Assembly (NCBI GenBank): GCA_015680685.1
Contig: MNCI01022611.1
Location: 2,203,458-2,267,457, forward strand
From: Gnetum montanum
Lineage: Eukaryota > Streptophyta > Gnetopsida > Gnetales > Gnetaceae
Direction of reading: 5' to 3'
DNA length: 64,000 nt
Notes under the pieces: model-generated
Databases searched by the model: none
The model's input: only the letters and a program-made list of their open reading frames with translations
Told to the model about the DNA's origin: nothing
Position numbers and translations under genes: made by a program
Shown here: in pieces, positions 11,697-24,640 of the stretch
How the letters are laid out: each line of letters starts with the position of its first letter
How positions within the stretch are numbered: position 1 is the stretch's first letter

Positions 11697-12820
11697 CTAG
11701 ACATTATAGATCTTTACTAATTCCCAAGGAGGAAAGTGTTTCTATGGATTTTATGAGTTATATTCCAAAAACCAAGAGTGGAAATGATGCAATTTTTGTT
11801 GTTGTAGACCGATTCTCCAAGATGACATACTTCATTCCATTCAAGAAGATGAGTCATGCTTCTCATGTTGCAAATTTGTTTTTCCAACATGTTATGAAGT
11901 TGTATGGAATTTCTTTGAATATTATTAATGACAAAGACTCCAAATTCACAAGTTACTTTTAGAGATCCCTTTGGAAAATTTTAGGTATAAAGTTGAATTT
12001 TTCTAGTGCATATCATTCACAATTTGATGGTGAAATAGAGGTGATGAATAAACCCTTACTAAACATATTGAGATGTTTGTGTGATGGACACAAATAGGTG
12101 AGAAAAATGGTTGTGTGATGTGGAGTTTTGTACAATAATTCTTTTCATGTTTCTATTTAAAAAAGCCCATGTGAGGTGAACTATGTGTTTTGTCCAAAGA
12201 TGGTAGATGCTTTCAAGCGATTTGAGGATGAAGCTCAACTTATTACCAATTTTTTTGCAAGAGATTAGATATCTTCATGTATAAGTAAAATCAAATCTTA
12301 TGAAAAAGGCTAAAGAGAGAGTCCTCAAGAGGAATGAGAACAAACAAAAGCCAAATGTCTTTGTTGGTGATTTGGTTTGGACGCACTTGATGAATAAGCA
12401 CTTCAAGGGTATTAACTTCTCCATGTTGAAAGCTAAGAAGATGGACCCTTTCAAAATCAAGAGTAAGATTAATGATAATGCTTTTAAGATTGATTTACTA
12501 AATGATGTTGACATGTCTTTTGTGTTTAATATTTCATATCTTATGTACTATCATGGACTAATTAATGAGGTGATCATACAAGGTAGCATAGATGAGTTGA
12601 AGGGGGTTGTTGATTAGTACAAGCCTTTAATATGAAGGAAGGAAATCGTACTTAAGAGGAGGGAAGCTTCTAGCACTTGGGCAGTTAAGATGCATGAATA
12701 TTTGATCCATTGGAAGGATCAATTTGTGGATGATGCTATATGGGTTCATGAGACCAAACTTTATGAGTGGGGGATCACTTCAACCATACTCCTTTGTTTA
12801 CATGAGTTCACTTTTTGAAG
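11697..12820 (+). pseudogene. Chromovirus X integrase core, C-terminal region and chromodomain-like end
   Basis: From 11697 the frame gives RSLLIPKEESVSMDFMSYIP (first catalytic Asp), IFVVVDRFSKMTYFIPFKK, NDKDSKFTSYF (second Asp) and AYHSQFDGEIEVMNK (catalytic Glu): a complete D-D-E order. After a few stops, 12300-12617 is open for 105 residues and matches the post-core domain (GDLVWTHLMN, then a K-x-x-x-P-F-K-I segment). At 12690-12790 the reading EYLIHWKDQFVDDAIWVHET resembles a chromodomain (L-V-x-W-K...T-W-E). This is the reason for calling X a chromovirus. Stops and frameshifts make it inactive. Confidence 0.8.
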
Positions 12821-12834
12821 GTTGGAAGAGTTGG

Positions 12835-13178
12835 TGTAGAGACACCTCTTCTAATCCCCTTGTTTTCCCCTACGTGTATGTTTTTTAGGTTTTGGGCTAT
12901 GTGGAGATGTATTGAAGGTTAAGAATACATCTTAGTCAGGAGTGAAGTCTTCATAGAAGACATAATGGATGTGGCAAGAGACATCTTAGATTTGGAAGAG
13001 ATGTATCTAGGAAGATGTCCCCTCAATAATGCAGATGTCTTGGGAAAAACATCTTTTTTGAAGACTCCATTCCTAATAAAGACATCTCCTTGACCTTCAA
13101 GATGTATTTACAAGGCTTGAAACCTGCAAAACACACATGTAGAGAAAAAACAAGGGGATTGGAAGAGGTGTCCATACA
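12835..13178 (+). repeat. Probable 3' LTR of chromovirus X, with long terminal inverted repeats
   Basis: 344 bp starting TGTAGAGACACCTCTTC and ending GAAGAGGTGTCCATACA, right after the integrase/chromodomain end and a purine-rich stretch (12817-12834). The first and last ~46 bases are inverted repeats of each other with few mismatches, unusual for an LTR. The middle has many AGATGTCT/AGACATCT words. No 5' partner LTR is in the window, since the element's left end is outside. A short inverted-repeat insertion is the alternative. Confidence 0.6.
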
Positions 13179-14522
13179 TAACATTCTAGTATTAATTGCC
13201 TCATTATGAATCATGTTAGTTAATGAAATTATAATTATTATTTTCCTAGCTTTTTAATACCTTAAACATGTTCATATACATCCAAAACATCTGCTAGTTA
13301 CCATAGGTGAAATATGTTATTTTTGTCAAACATCAGTGTCACTACACCATGGTGAAAAATATGGAAAAGTTCTATCAGAACTTTTGTTATGATTTAGATT
13401 TATCACAAGTTGGATTGTGATGTTTGGAGTGAATGCAATCACCCCTACTATTGGAAGAAGATGATGTAGGTAAAAGTTGAGTATGAAACAAAAAATAAAA
13501 AAAATGCAGAAAAGGTAAATTATTATAAAAAGTATGAAAATAAGGATTAGATATGATGAAGAGAAAATAGTAAGAAAGGTAGGTTCAATAAGGGTTTAGA
13601 TGTAAAAGAAATATGGTGAAAGAAGGAACATCTCCTCTACCTTCAAAGATTAGTTGAGAGAAGAGTTTCAGTAAGTAAAAACATGTTCAAATCTGAAAAT
13701 TACCAACAAATCTACCATGTATCGATATATATATATCCAAGATTAGAAAATTTCCAATCTAAGATGCACAATTGGTGCTAAGAAAGTAAGCATTTCCAAA
13801 TATTTATAGATATATATATATCCAAGATTAGAAAATTTCAAAAATAATGATTTAATTTAATATTGAGTCACATGTATCGACAAAAGGGTTTAAATGACCC
13901 ATTAATGGGTTTAAGTTACTAAGAAAATATTATAATAAGCTCACATATCCAAGAATGTATTCCAAAATAAAAAAAGAATAACTAAAATAATAGAAAAATT
14001 TATTTAACATGTGTTTTTTCCTTAGATTATTCCAAAATCAAATAACATAAAAATATAATAATAGAATAGATAAACATAAATGAAATACCTGCAATGCACC
14101 ACCACCATCCTTTTAAATTATCTTACATAAGAGGCAATAAGTATCAATAATTACTAAGAAATAATAATCAAGAAAAGAAATACAAAATAATAATATTTTC
14201 AAATATGTAATAAGAGTAAGGTACAAGGTTCAAACCTTTAGAAAATGAGACATAATAAAAGATGTACACTTACCAATATAGGAGAGGTTGTTCCAAGATG
14301 CATTGTATACAAGTTTATAAGCAAATACGTCATGATGTACTAATAATAAAATGCTACAATAATATATGCAAATAATAAGGCAATGATTCAAACCTCAAGA
14401 TGCACAATCATAAGTATAAGTATGAGATAGATATTAGATTATACTAGCATAAACCACTAGTAAGATATAATATATTATTAACATACTATATTTAAATATA
14501 CCCTTATGGTTAAGAACCAAAT
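13179..14522. other. AT-rich interval with no recognisable gene
   Basis: No coding or element homology seen. One imperfect direct repeat (ATATATATATCCAAGATTAG and following bases) occurs at 13723-13753 and again at 13808-13838. Confidence 0.5.
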
Positions 14523-15388
14523 TGATGTGTAATGATTTGGTCTACTTCGATATTGGAGCCTCAATATCAGATACCCGATATCAGAGCCCAAGAAGTGATG
14601 TTAGATATTCAATACCGTCTCCTTCATGGTAGCCTATAAAGACAATAGTTGGGTGCATGATTGGGGAGAGTTTTTAGTTAGTTTTTGATAGTCTTTCTTA
14701 GATTTCTAAATTCAAGTTCTATTATTCCCAGTGTATGCTTGTAGTGTGATGTTTATGATTGTACGACATTCTTATTTAAGTGTGACATACTTGGACATGT
14801 TACATGATTAGAAATAAAGATTGAGATTACCTCCATAATTGTAGCATTCACTTAGATTATTATTGTTGCTTTAATTATTTAATTATTTATTGTTTTACTT
14901 AGTTAATATTTCCATTTATTACTCTTTACGATTCTTGTCATTAAGCGGAATGAGTATGACTTAATCATGAGTGCTTAAGTGTAACTACTTGGTAACCTAG
15001 CAGTGTATTATTTGGCAAGCCTAGTAACGTACGCTTGGTAATTCCATCAATGGTTATACAAAGTCCAAGGCATGTGTAGATGATTAGAAATGGATATGAA
15101 TTGTGTGTAGGCTAGTTTAGGTTTTACTTGTCATTGTTCATTAGCTTAATTAATTTATCTCTTTATTGTTATTAGGAGTAGCATAGGATTAGACAAAATC
15201 ACATGCCTCACTCTGGACTAAACCATACATGACAAAGTCACCACTAGTCCAAGTGGGAAGATAGCAGACTACAATCAAGGCATATTGATTTAGATGCACA
15301 ACTAGTCCCACCCACCGAATTTGATCAAATCATGCGTGAACACTTATGATTTGTATGATTGAGCATAGGGGTACCTTGTTGCTCATCA
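14523..15388 (+). repeat. Solo LTR of the Athila-like family
   Basis: 866 bp, starting TGATGTGTAATG and ending TTGCTCATCA. It is the reverse complement of the Element 1 LTRs along its whole length. It is flanked by a perfect 5-bp target duplication, CAAAT, at 14518-14522 and 15389-15393. No PBS or PPT adjoins it, so this is a solo LTR left by recombination between the two LTRs of a full element. A TATA-like box lies near 14630. Confidence 0.95.
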
Positions 15389-17243
15389 CAAATGTAAGAA
15401 AATAAATATGGAACCTAAGATCCTAGGTTCAAAACACTAAAGTGTTGCATGCCTTGAAAATCCCAAAACTTCATTTAATGATCTTACAAGACACCTAGGG
15501 CAAGAAAATACAAAGGGACAAGACCAAAACTATACATAGCATATAAATTCATAACAAATCATTATCCTAGTAAAACACACATACACCATAATCATAATAC
15601 ATAAGCATAGGTTCGATTCTAGTAGGTAGCACTAGGTTATAAGCTTTTATAAATCTTAGGGTGTATCTATGTTTCATTTATTTTGGGTTTCAACCAAATC
15701 CCCCATAATACATAAGCATAGTCAAACCCATAGATCAAGTCTTTTGAACAAAGTAATAAAGATTTCCACTTGTGCTATCAATGTTGAAAGTCAAAATTAC
15801 ATGCAAGATCTAATCCTTACTATGATACATAAGAATCTTCTCCTTGCAAGTGTTAAGGGATAACAAGGTATCCAATCTCTATCTAGTGGGAGTACTAAGA
15901 GGAAAATTCCAAACAAATAAATGGTTAAGATCAAAGCACAAAAATACATTCTACTATCACGTATCACCTTGTTATTTATAAAATTCAAAATATAAAATCA
16001 TATTCTTAGAACGACATTCACTTTTCTAAAATATAAAATCAATAAATAAAATATAAATCAAGAATTATTAAATCACACAATCCTAAACATTAAATAAAAT
16101 ACAATTAATAAAAGATAATTAAGTCTACCATACAAACCTTTAGGAAATTTTAATAAAATATAATAAAATATCATACATCCATATACCTATCATATTACCT
16201 ATGCCTTATCCTCAAATCCATGATAGCTACTAACTAGCCAAAAAATACTAGTTTACTAGCCAAACAATACTAGTGAAACAACTAAAGGGTACTAACATGT
16301 GTGACTGAACATGAGGTATTACATAAAATTCACCTAACTAATCATTCAAAATTTTCTATCATAGTTGATCCTACCGTTTTAAGACCTTTGGTTGTTGATA
16401 CTAGTTTCATTGTCCCTACTCAATCCATCATAACTAGTAGTTCTTAGCTTTCCATTACATGCCTTATACATAATCTTGAGGAATTGCTACAGTTGCATAG
16501 CCTTCATAACTTAAAATGAATTAAGTTCCATTTGTAAACACTTCTACAACTTAAGAAACTTTGCTAGGCATGATTTTGAATGTGATTTCACTTTTGTATG
16601 GGCTAGTGAAACCTGTAATTCTCATAAGACTTATGAGAATCTTTCAAATGTATTTAGAGTTTTGAGAATATCTTGGAAGAGTTAGAAATTTTTGGGAGCC
16701 TTACACAACATTTGCTATGCTTGTGCTACTTGCTTCATTTGGAGAATAAATTTCTATAGGTAAGAGAAATTAATTTAATATAAGATTTTTTTGCTTCCTT
16801 ATCATCAACTTTCTTAGTAGCTTTCTATTTTTTTTCTTTCAAAATGAAAGAAAGAAGTTTGAAACTTTAACATGAAGCTTTGAGGGGATCATGTTAAGGA
16901 ATTAAGTTTGAAACTTTCAAAGCTAAAAGTTTCTTGAGTTACCAATAGGAATTTTAAGGATTGTCATAAGCTTTGGAGTAGAATAGCAAGTTGTTGTGAT
17001 GTTTTACAGAAAAAGGATGCCAATTAAGAGGATTGAGATACTTTAGTGAAAAAGAAAGAAAAGTTGATTCATTTTTTGGAAGCAAAATTTTAAACAGTAC
17101 TCTTAACTTCTATTTTGAATCCTATTCTTTTATAATTATACTTATTCATTTTTTGATCCATATCTATGTCTTCTTATTTGATTCTAACTCCATTGAATTT
17201 TTTTTTATGATTACTAAGATATAGTAAAACTTCTTTTTAAAAT
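15389..17243. other. Interval with no recognisable gene
   Basis: AT-rich, 1.85 kb, flanked by the solo LTR and Element 2. Only short open frames occur, with no family motif. It begins with one copy of the CAAAT target duplication. Confidence 0.5.
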
Positions 17244-17479
17244 TGATGAGTGGTGAGGTACCCCTACGCCCAACCATATTTATCACAAAGCGTGAACATG
17301 CAATCCAGTTGAATTCCATGCACTTGACAGTTTCTGGTACACTAGTCTTCTAGGAAGTGAACCTTACCCTAAGGTCATTTGTTTTCTTCTTGATTACACT
17401 TGTGAAACATAATGGTATGGTTAAGAGTAATTGAGAGATATCATTTTTATCATTTTATGTTTCATGTTTTTGGGTGCTT

Positions 17480-17529
<50 letters not shown>

Positions 17530-18210
17530 TAATTTAATAACTAATCTAAATTGACTAACTCACTAGTCTCTAACTAATCCTAACATAAGCATCAATTTAT
17601 GCTTTTTGTACATGTCCTAAACCCATGTATCCACTACTAGGTTACTAAGTGCTATGCTATTGGATGTACAAGGTAATAACACTGCTGGGATTACTAAGCG
17701 AATATGTGTTACACTCGAAGGGATCAGACTTATGTATTTAATCTATCTAGCTTATCTTGCTTAATTAGCTTAATTACTAGAAAACATTAAATAATTAACT
17801 AAATGCATTAAATGCATAAATAAAAATATAAACTATCCAGAATGCTACAAGGTTTATCAAGAAGCTCGTCTTTATTACCATAAACACTATCATGCTTAGG
17901 TACAAAAATGCTCGAATAAAGATCCGTACACTTAATGACTCTTACTGTGAGCACTCAGGAGAAATATTCTAGCTTTCAAATGTAAAAACTGCAAGAGTTC
18001 AACTACTACTATGAATCCAATGCCCATAAACATAGCTAGAAGCTTGTATTTATAGTTTTTGCTCTAGGGCTATGTCAACGAGACCTTGTTAATGTAGCAA
18101 ATGCCACATCGGTTGGGCAACACCATGTAAATGGAGCCTCATCAATAGGGGTTCATTGATGAGGCCACATTAACAAGGGCCTATCAACATAGCTTATTGA
18201 TGATTCATCA
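17244..18210 (-). repeat. 3' LTR of Element 2
   Basis: 967 bp. In element orientation it starts TGATGAATCATC at 18210 and ends CACCACTCATCA at 17244. The first ~440 bases on the plus strand match the truncated LTR at 38715-39155. It belongs to the LTR subtype containing ACTAGTCTTCTAGGAAG, different from Elements 1 and 3. Confidence 0.9.
17482..17524. repeat. (AG)n microsatellite inside the Element 2 3' LTR
   Basis: About 43 bp of uninterrupted AG repeat. The partner LTR has only a short (AG) run near 38960-38972, so the repeat expanded after insertion or contracted in the other copy. Confidence 0.95.
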
Positions 18211-18224
18211 TACCTCCATGATTA
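18211..18224 (-). other. Polypurine tract of Element 2
   Basis: Minus strand ATCATGGAGGTA immediately before TGATGAATC, as in Element 4 (ATCATGGGGGTA). Confidence 0.75.
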
Positions 18225-18459
18225 AATGAAAACTCATCCTTGCATTTTTTTACAAAATTGGAAAGGTATGGGATTATTTATTGACCCTCTAAAAAAATAA
18301 AAAAAAAATAAACTGAATCAACAAAATTGAGTGCTTGAGTGTACAGATCAACAAATTACAAAAATTGTGGTGTTCATAACACAAAATTGAATACCATTAC
18401 ATGACTCTACAAATATTTTGACAACACATCCTCTAATGACATGAAGATGGTGATGAAGA

Positions 18460-21304
18460 TTAGATAGTCCTAGGTGGTAGTGGCTCTTGGGGCTCTGATG
18501 CACCTTTGTTGGCTTCAGGCCCATGCAGTGGTTGAGGTGGTTGTGACTATTTTGCTATAATTGCAACCTTTAGTGGAAGGTGAAAGGCATCAAGTAATGG
18601 ATTCATCTTCTCCTCCTTATTTCAATGATCATTCAAAGTTCATGTAGCTTTCCCAATGTTGGTTAGAATGGGAACATCCCATGGATAGGACATGATTAGG
18701 AACATCTCCTTTACATTGACAAACTAGGCAATAAACTATTTACATTCAATGTGAAATGTTCTTACTCCATTTTGTAGCTCCTGATAGTCATTCATTTTTC
18801 TAGCTAGGTTCTTGGCAGTTGATCTTTGATTTGTGAAATGTGCCTTAAGAACCTTGAGTTTAACATTAGCCATCGCAAGCTTGTCCTTGGTGTCCTTGTG
18901 GTGCTTGAACTTAGCCTGATACAAAAAGTACGAGCTGGCCACTTGCTTCCCCAACTTAGATCATGGCCTTCTAGTAGTCAATATGGATAGATTTTTGTAA
19001 CAGAGATTGGCAAGCTTCATATACTCTACCATCTCCTCAATCTACAAATCCTTTGTGCATATTTCTACTTTGTTGTAGACATCTATTCCATCAACGATGG
19101 GTTGCCAAACTTCCCTTCCTTGCTGGAGTGGTTGGAGGGCATCATTTACCTTTTCCAATTGGATATGTTTTTCATTTGTTTCCTTTTGTAGATAAAATTT
19201 CTCTTTGTAATGATCTTTAACTTTCTCAAATTTGCGAGCTTTAGATTTCTAGGCAGCTACCTCTAGTGAAGGGCACACACCTCCTCCATGGAGAGATTCT
19301 TATTTTTGGCTGCTAATCTTTTTAGCTCTATATTTTCCCTAGCCAGCTACTCTTGTTGTTATTGGATGAAATCTATTAATTACTGCTTGTGTGCATTAAT
19401 GTTTTGTAGGCGATGATTCTCTGTGGTTAGTTGGACATTCTCCTAGCGAGTTTAATCCAAGGCTTTTTGAATCTTGTGCTACATGGCTTTTGCTAAGGAT
19501 CTATAGAACACCACCATCTCCATTGCATTCTCAACCCCTTTGAGTTGAGACTAAAGCTATCACATAGCTTCATCTCTTGTGAGTGCTAGGTTGAGAAATG
19601 TGGGATTAGGGATTTAGGCTTTGAGTTTAGCAACTTTTAAAACCAAGTATTCATTCCACTCTCTAGCTATTTTGAGTTACCCCTCCAATATAATGTTCTT
19701 GCCCCTTGCCTCTAGTAGCTCCGATTGGGTTGCAGTGATGTTATCTAGAAGGTTAAAGACATCTAGAAGTGGTTTCTCAGTTCCCACTAGTCAGTTTAAT
19801 AGCTCTTCATGCTGCACTGCACTTATTTTGCCACTTATAGTTCCTGTGGATGTTTGCACATCTTTGAGTGCAATGATGTCTGGTGGAAATGCCATAGATG
19901 TGTTAAGCATTTTGGCAATTCTGTCAGTGATCATTTCTACTGCTATTTCCTACCCTTGGTGCTACATTACCAAAAGAGTTTCCCCTTCACCCTCCTCCAA
20001 GAGCATTGAGAAGGTCACAACATTCCTAGAAATTTCTAGGAGTGGCTATTGTTCTGTGAGAGATATTATGATCTCTCTGGTGCTTGGATTTGACCTTGTG
20101 GGTAGTTATGTTCTTTGGCCAAAGAAAATGAGTTCAACCTCATCCATCACACTAATTTTTTGGGCCACCACATAAACGTGATTCATGGAAGGTCCATATA
20201 TAGATGGGTTCCCATCACTTGTGCCTACTCTTTCTCTTGTTCACTCAAGAGCCACTCTCTATATTCATGCAACCATTGGGTGGTTGTAGCTATGTGTGGC
20301 ATTGTTGTTTGAGTGGTAGATGGTGGAGGTCACTACTCCTCTTCTTGAACTGTAGTTGTAGGCATTTTATCCTTCATCATTTTTGCCTAGTTAGTGGTTG
20401 GAATAGTTCTAAAATTGTTGTTGATGTAATAAACTATCCCTCTGATTTTACAAAGTTTCTTGATGAGGCATGGGAAAGGGAGTGCCTTCCTTCCACGTTA
20501 ATTTTCTTTAAAGCATTGCTCCATCTCTAGATAGATTAGTTGCGAGAGGTTAATTGGAAATCTCCCATGCAGATCAGCACATGCTCGAGCACAGAAGGTA
20601 GTGATTTTGCTTAGCCTCACTATGGGATTGAGGTAGAAGGCTATAATATTGTAATGGATCCTCTCTGTTGATGTGAGTATGCCAAACTCCTTGCGGTTGA
20701 TACCATAACACCATTACACCCATTCTTTATTGATGCTTGGATTCATTGGCATTGGGATCTCAGTAAGGTTTGCCCCTATTTTAGGCAACCCAAGCACTAT
20801 AGCAATGGCCTACGTCGAGTAGGTCCTTGATCCTTACTATTGCTCTAGGCTACTTATTATTCCAGAACAAAAATATTTCTCCCATGTAGCACTCCCTAGT
20901 GGAAGTGATGATTAGCCACATGGGAGATGCCTTCAACTGATCTTGCACTTCTCTTGGTGTGTGCTCCAGGAAAGGGCCAAATTTTAACTCCTAAAGCACT
21001 AATTTTTGGACCTCCCTTGATTTGATTTGATTTAGGCAGGCCTTTGTTAAGAGCACTTCAAGGTTTTTTGGTTTTGTAGGTGCATCATCTCAATGGGAGT
21101 GTTCTATTACTATTGCTATTGGTTTTAGAATTTGTCTGATAAATTCCACTTCTGCCTCCTTCCTAAGAGGACCTGTGGCATGGGTTGTGAGTGGTTCTTC
21201 TTCTTAGGGGCTATTCTTGGCCTCTTCCTATTCTAGGATATTTGTTCCTTGGTTGGGATGCTCTTGCTTCCTTTGTGTGCTTTCCTTTTGGTACCTTTTC
21301 TCAT
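18460..21304 (-). pseudogene. ORF2 of Element 2: unknown coiled-coil protein downstream of pol
   Basis: From the ATG at 21304 (MRKGTKRK) to the stop at 18460 after EPLPPRTI the sequence follows ORF2 of Elements 1 and 3, about 950 codons with stops. The N-terminal part has KFGPFLEHTPREVQDQLKAS and MGEIFLFWNNK, aligned with NFGPFIEFSPEVVRDQLKGS and LGDTYQFWHNK in Element 3. The C-terminal half is charged and heptad-like (for example 18954-18736, TKDKLAMANVKLKVLKAHF). No transmembrane or secretion signal was found. It lies about 2 kb downstream of the integrase end. A long open frame on the opposite strand at 19621-20175 is a shadow of this region. Function is unknown. Confidence 0.65.
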
Positions 21305-23330
21305 TAGTTAGTTACACTTTGGCTAAGGTTGGACCATGGTAGATTGATTATTTTATTAATTATTTATTATAATTATCACTAGAGCTTGTTGGAAAGGTTT
21401 AACTCTTCTAATTTAGTGTTTAAAAGTTGATTTTTTAGTTAAACCTTTGTGAGAGTTAGAAAAAATTGCAAAACATTTTCAGTCAAAAATGGTACATTTA
21501 TGGTCCCCACAATGAAGAGCTTACCTTCGGTAGCTACAGGGTTAAAGAACAAAGGGATTTGGATAAATGGTTTATGAGTTATGGGCTCTGAAAAATTGAA
21601 AAACTCCTTTGGCGTTTGTGAGAAAATGTAAAATTTCTAAGTGGGGTTGCATCTATTTATACTATTTTTTGGCCACGTTAATGGGGCTCCATATATCGGG
21701 CCTCGTATATAGGTTTGCTCCATCGATGGGGTCTTGTATATAGGGCCCATCAACCAAAATTTTCAAAGTTGAATATCTCTAGAAAGATAATGAATTTTTC
21801 AATGAGGGTCCATGGAATCCTAGAAAAGTCAAGAATATGATAAATCATTGAAGAGGATATTTAAAATCTCAAAAATTGAAAAAAAATTGATGGAGAACAT
21901 ATTTAATGAACAAAATATGCAAAGGAGCACATGGTTTGATGTGGAAGATGGGTGTATTCTGGCTGCAAGAATGTCTAGGAATAATGTACTTAATGAACTC
22001 GACCAAGGGATATGCAAGTGGGTCCTCTCCATAGTAGGCACATGTCCATTTTTCCCTCGCATAAACTCAACTTAAGGAGTTCGTAGGCCACATAGGTAAC
22101 AAATGGTAAATGGAAGTTAGGGACCAAAACCTAGAAGATTCTACCTAAGAATTCAAATATGTCAAACCAAGACATGGAATCATCAACATGGACATTGATA
22201 GTGAGGTGAGTTATGGATAGCATAAATGGATGATTGAGAAGGTGGAGTGGAATTCCCAACTAAGGTTGTAAGAAGCCCCTTATGGAGTTTATGTTTAAAA
22301 GGATCAAAGAAGATCCATCCTTAGTCTAGACCAAAACCAACCTCATTTAGTGACTTCACATTGACACTCCAAGACTAATCCACCCCCCACCCCACCCACC
22401 GAGACACAAGAGTGCTTCCACATAAAACAACCATTATTCCATAAAGAGAAGAAAAGAGAAGTTGGAAGTGAGAGAGGGCCTTAGTTAGAGGGGACCATCA
22501 GGGATGGGTGCATATCTTTCTAGTCCCATAACTAGTGCTTGTAGCCCATTTATTTGTCTAAGAGATGTGTTTTGAATTCCTATAATTTTTCCTTTTATAT
22601 ATATATATATTTCAGATGGGAACCACACCATGACTTTATTTAACTTCCTATTTAGTGGTTGAAATGGAATGGTATGAAGTCCATGAAAAACACTCAAGCA
22701 CTCAAGTAAGTAGAAAAGTACAAAGAGTATTGAGTTCCCTTGAAGTCACATCTTGTTCAAACCTTTGAATCGTTTAGAATTTCAAAAACTACCAAGGTCA
22801 CAAATTTATTAAAAGTGGATTTAATGAAAGGGACCTCAAACTTCTAGAACAAGGAAAACCATAGAGTTTGTGGATGGGTGGATGTCATAGACTCACTACC
22901 TATTCCATGAAAAAGAAAGCATGAATAAGCTATTGATACAAAAATTTGAAAATAGAAACCAGATAGTAGCAAACTAAACATTAAGTACAAACCACCATTA
23001 GTAGCAGATATAGCACCATTTTGTCCTATTGGAAATAAAGAACTTTTATTAGCAAAACTTTGAAAATCATACTTAAAAAAAAGTATAAAAAAAGTGTGAA
23101 ATATTTATTAAAGATTTAAATGTACTAATGATGGTGTAGAACAAAAAATGATGTAAAACAGAAAAATTGTAAAAAATTAATAAGTTGTAAAATAAACAAA
23201 TTATAAAATCAAAATGTGGAAAAAAAAATAGAAAAATGGAGGAGCCATATGGATGATTAGAATAGATGACCATCTCCTTCATGATTAAGTTGGATGGAGG
23301 AGATCCAAAAAATTGAGTGTGGTTGTTTAT
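21305..23330 (-). other. Non-coding interval between pol and ORF2 in Element 2
   Basis: About 2 kb with no sustained frame. It contains the conserved block at 22014-22038 and patches similar to Elements 1 and 3 (for example GGATGGGTGGATGTCATAG near 22872). Confidence 0.6.
22014..22038 (-). promoter_or_regulatory. Conserved non-coding block, Element 2 copy
   Basis: Minus strand core CTATGGAGAGGACCCACTTG, the same block as at 5051-5075, 32436-32460 and 53004-53028. Confidence 0.5.
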
Positions 23331-24640
23331 TTGTTGAGGTAGTTGTTGCACTGGCTTGTCTTGGTTCTAGGAAAAGCTTCACTTGTTGGATGTTGACCAA
23401 TTACTTTTTATTTGGGCTTTTAGGTTTGTATATGGTCATGGCCCTAGAAGGAAAGGTTTCAAAAATTATATAAGGTCCTTTTCGCAATGTTTGGAATTTT
23501 GTTTTTTGAGGTACATGTGTGGGATTCCAATAAAGAGCCTTATCTCTTGGTTGGAATTTCACTTTCCATATTCTTTGATTACATCATTTCTTGTTGAATG
23601 CCTTATGTACTTCATTCAAAGATAGGGCCACTATTTGATTTTCATCTAGCATGTTGAGGTTGAATAGTCTTTCTTTTTATGCTAGACTCAAGTCAAGATT
23701 TAGGTCATAGACTATTGAGAGTGTATAGAGCTTGGATTGAATCAGGAGCATTGGAAGTTTTCTATACACTAGCTCATAGGGAGAGTAGCCAATAGGGAGT
23801 TTTCATGATGATTGGTAGGCCCATAGGGCATCATTGAGTTTTGTGCTCTAATCTCTCCTATATTTGCTTATGGTCCTTGTTAGGATCTTTGTGATCTCCT
23901 GATTAGTTACCTTTGCTTAACCATTGGCTTGGGGGTGATAGGGTGTTGTTAATTTATGTTTAACCTCCAAATTTTGCATTCACTTTCTAAAAGTGGCATC
24001 TATAAAATGAGTTCCATTGTTAGAAATTAGTGCACATGGCACCTAAAACTTGTTTACAACATGTTGTTGTATAAATCTAGTAGTATTGGATGATGTACAA
24101 TTGGTGATGACTACTGCTTCTACCCATTTTATGTAGTAGTTGACTACTATGATGATATACGCCTTTTTTTTGGATATGGGTGTGATGGAACCCATGAAGT
24201 TAATGTCCCATATGTCAAAGGGCTCTAGTGGTTGAATCCACTATTGAGGACCTTCCATTCAAGTGGTCATCCCACCATCTTGTTGACAATGTTCACAAGA
24301 TTGGACAAACTAGTGGGTATCCCTAAACATTATAGGCCAATAGTATCCTATCATTAGGATTTTTATGGCTATGCATCTCCCTACATAGTGGCCTCTGCAA
24401 GGTCATTTGTGAGCATCCTGAAGAATGTGTAGTTGATCTTTATCAGGGACATACCAATGAATCAAGCCATTGGTGCACACCTTATAGAGGTGGCCATTGA
24501 TTTCCATGAAGTATTTGGCTTGATGAAGAAATTGTTGCTTCTTTCTAAAGTCAAGATCTTGTGGCATCTCTTGAGTGAGAAGGTAAGTGAGGATGGTGTC
24601 ATACCATTTTGTTTCTATGGGCACTTGGTCATTTATTACT
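23331..24640 (-). pseudogene. Integrase region of Element 2 pol
   Basis: The N-terminal part (24624-24403) is open for 73 residues and matches Element 4 (LTYLLTQEMPQDLDFRKKQQ, then a YVPDKDQLHILQDAHK segment). The zinc-binding C-x2-C (C-E-H-C-Q-Q-D-G-G) lies near 24285. The core shows INFMGSITPISKKKAYIII (Asp of the first motif appears as Asn), ISNNGTHF in place of a DNG motif, and TPYHPQANG followed by an E-I-T-K-I stretch. The end near 23390 reads YWNPTHVPQ...KFQTLRKGPYII and GRAMTIYKPK-like sequence, homologous to 51600-51720 in Element 4. Stops and replaced catalytic residues make it inactive. Confidence 0.75.

Noticed and set aside
11408-11704. 98-residue open frame on the minus strand and the first part of the plus-strand frame at 11510
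   Set aside because: Both lie in the non-coding insertion. Only the part of the plus-strand frame after 11697 is integrase.
340-15388. Long inverted repeats between distant sites (TGATGAGTGG...GGTACC and its reverse complement)
   Set aside because: They are the same LTR 3' end seen in elements of opposite orientation, not terminal inverted repeats of one element.
13179-17243. Possible host gene in the non-element intervals
   Set aside because: Only short frames, with no splice-compatible exon series or recognisable motif.
19621-20175. 184-residue open frame on the plus strand
   Set aside because: It lies antisense to ORF2 of Element 2 and has the biased composition expected of a reverse reading of a coiled-coil gene. 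No family motif.
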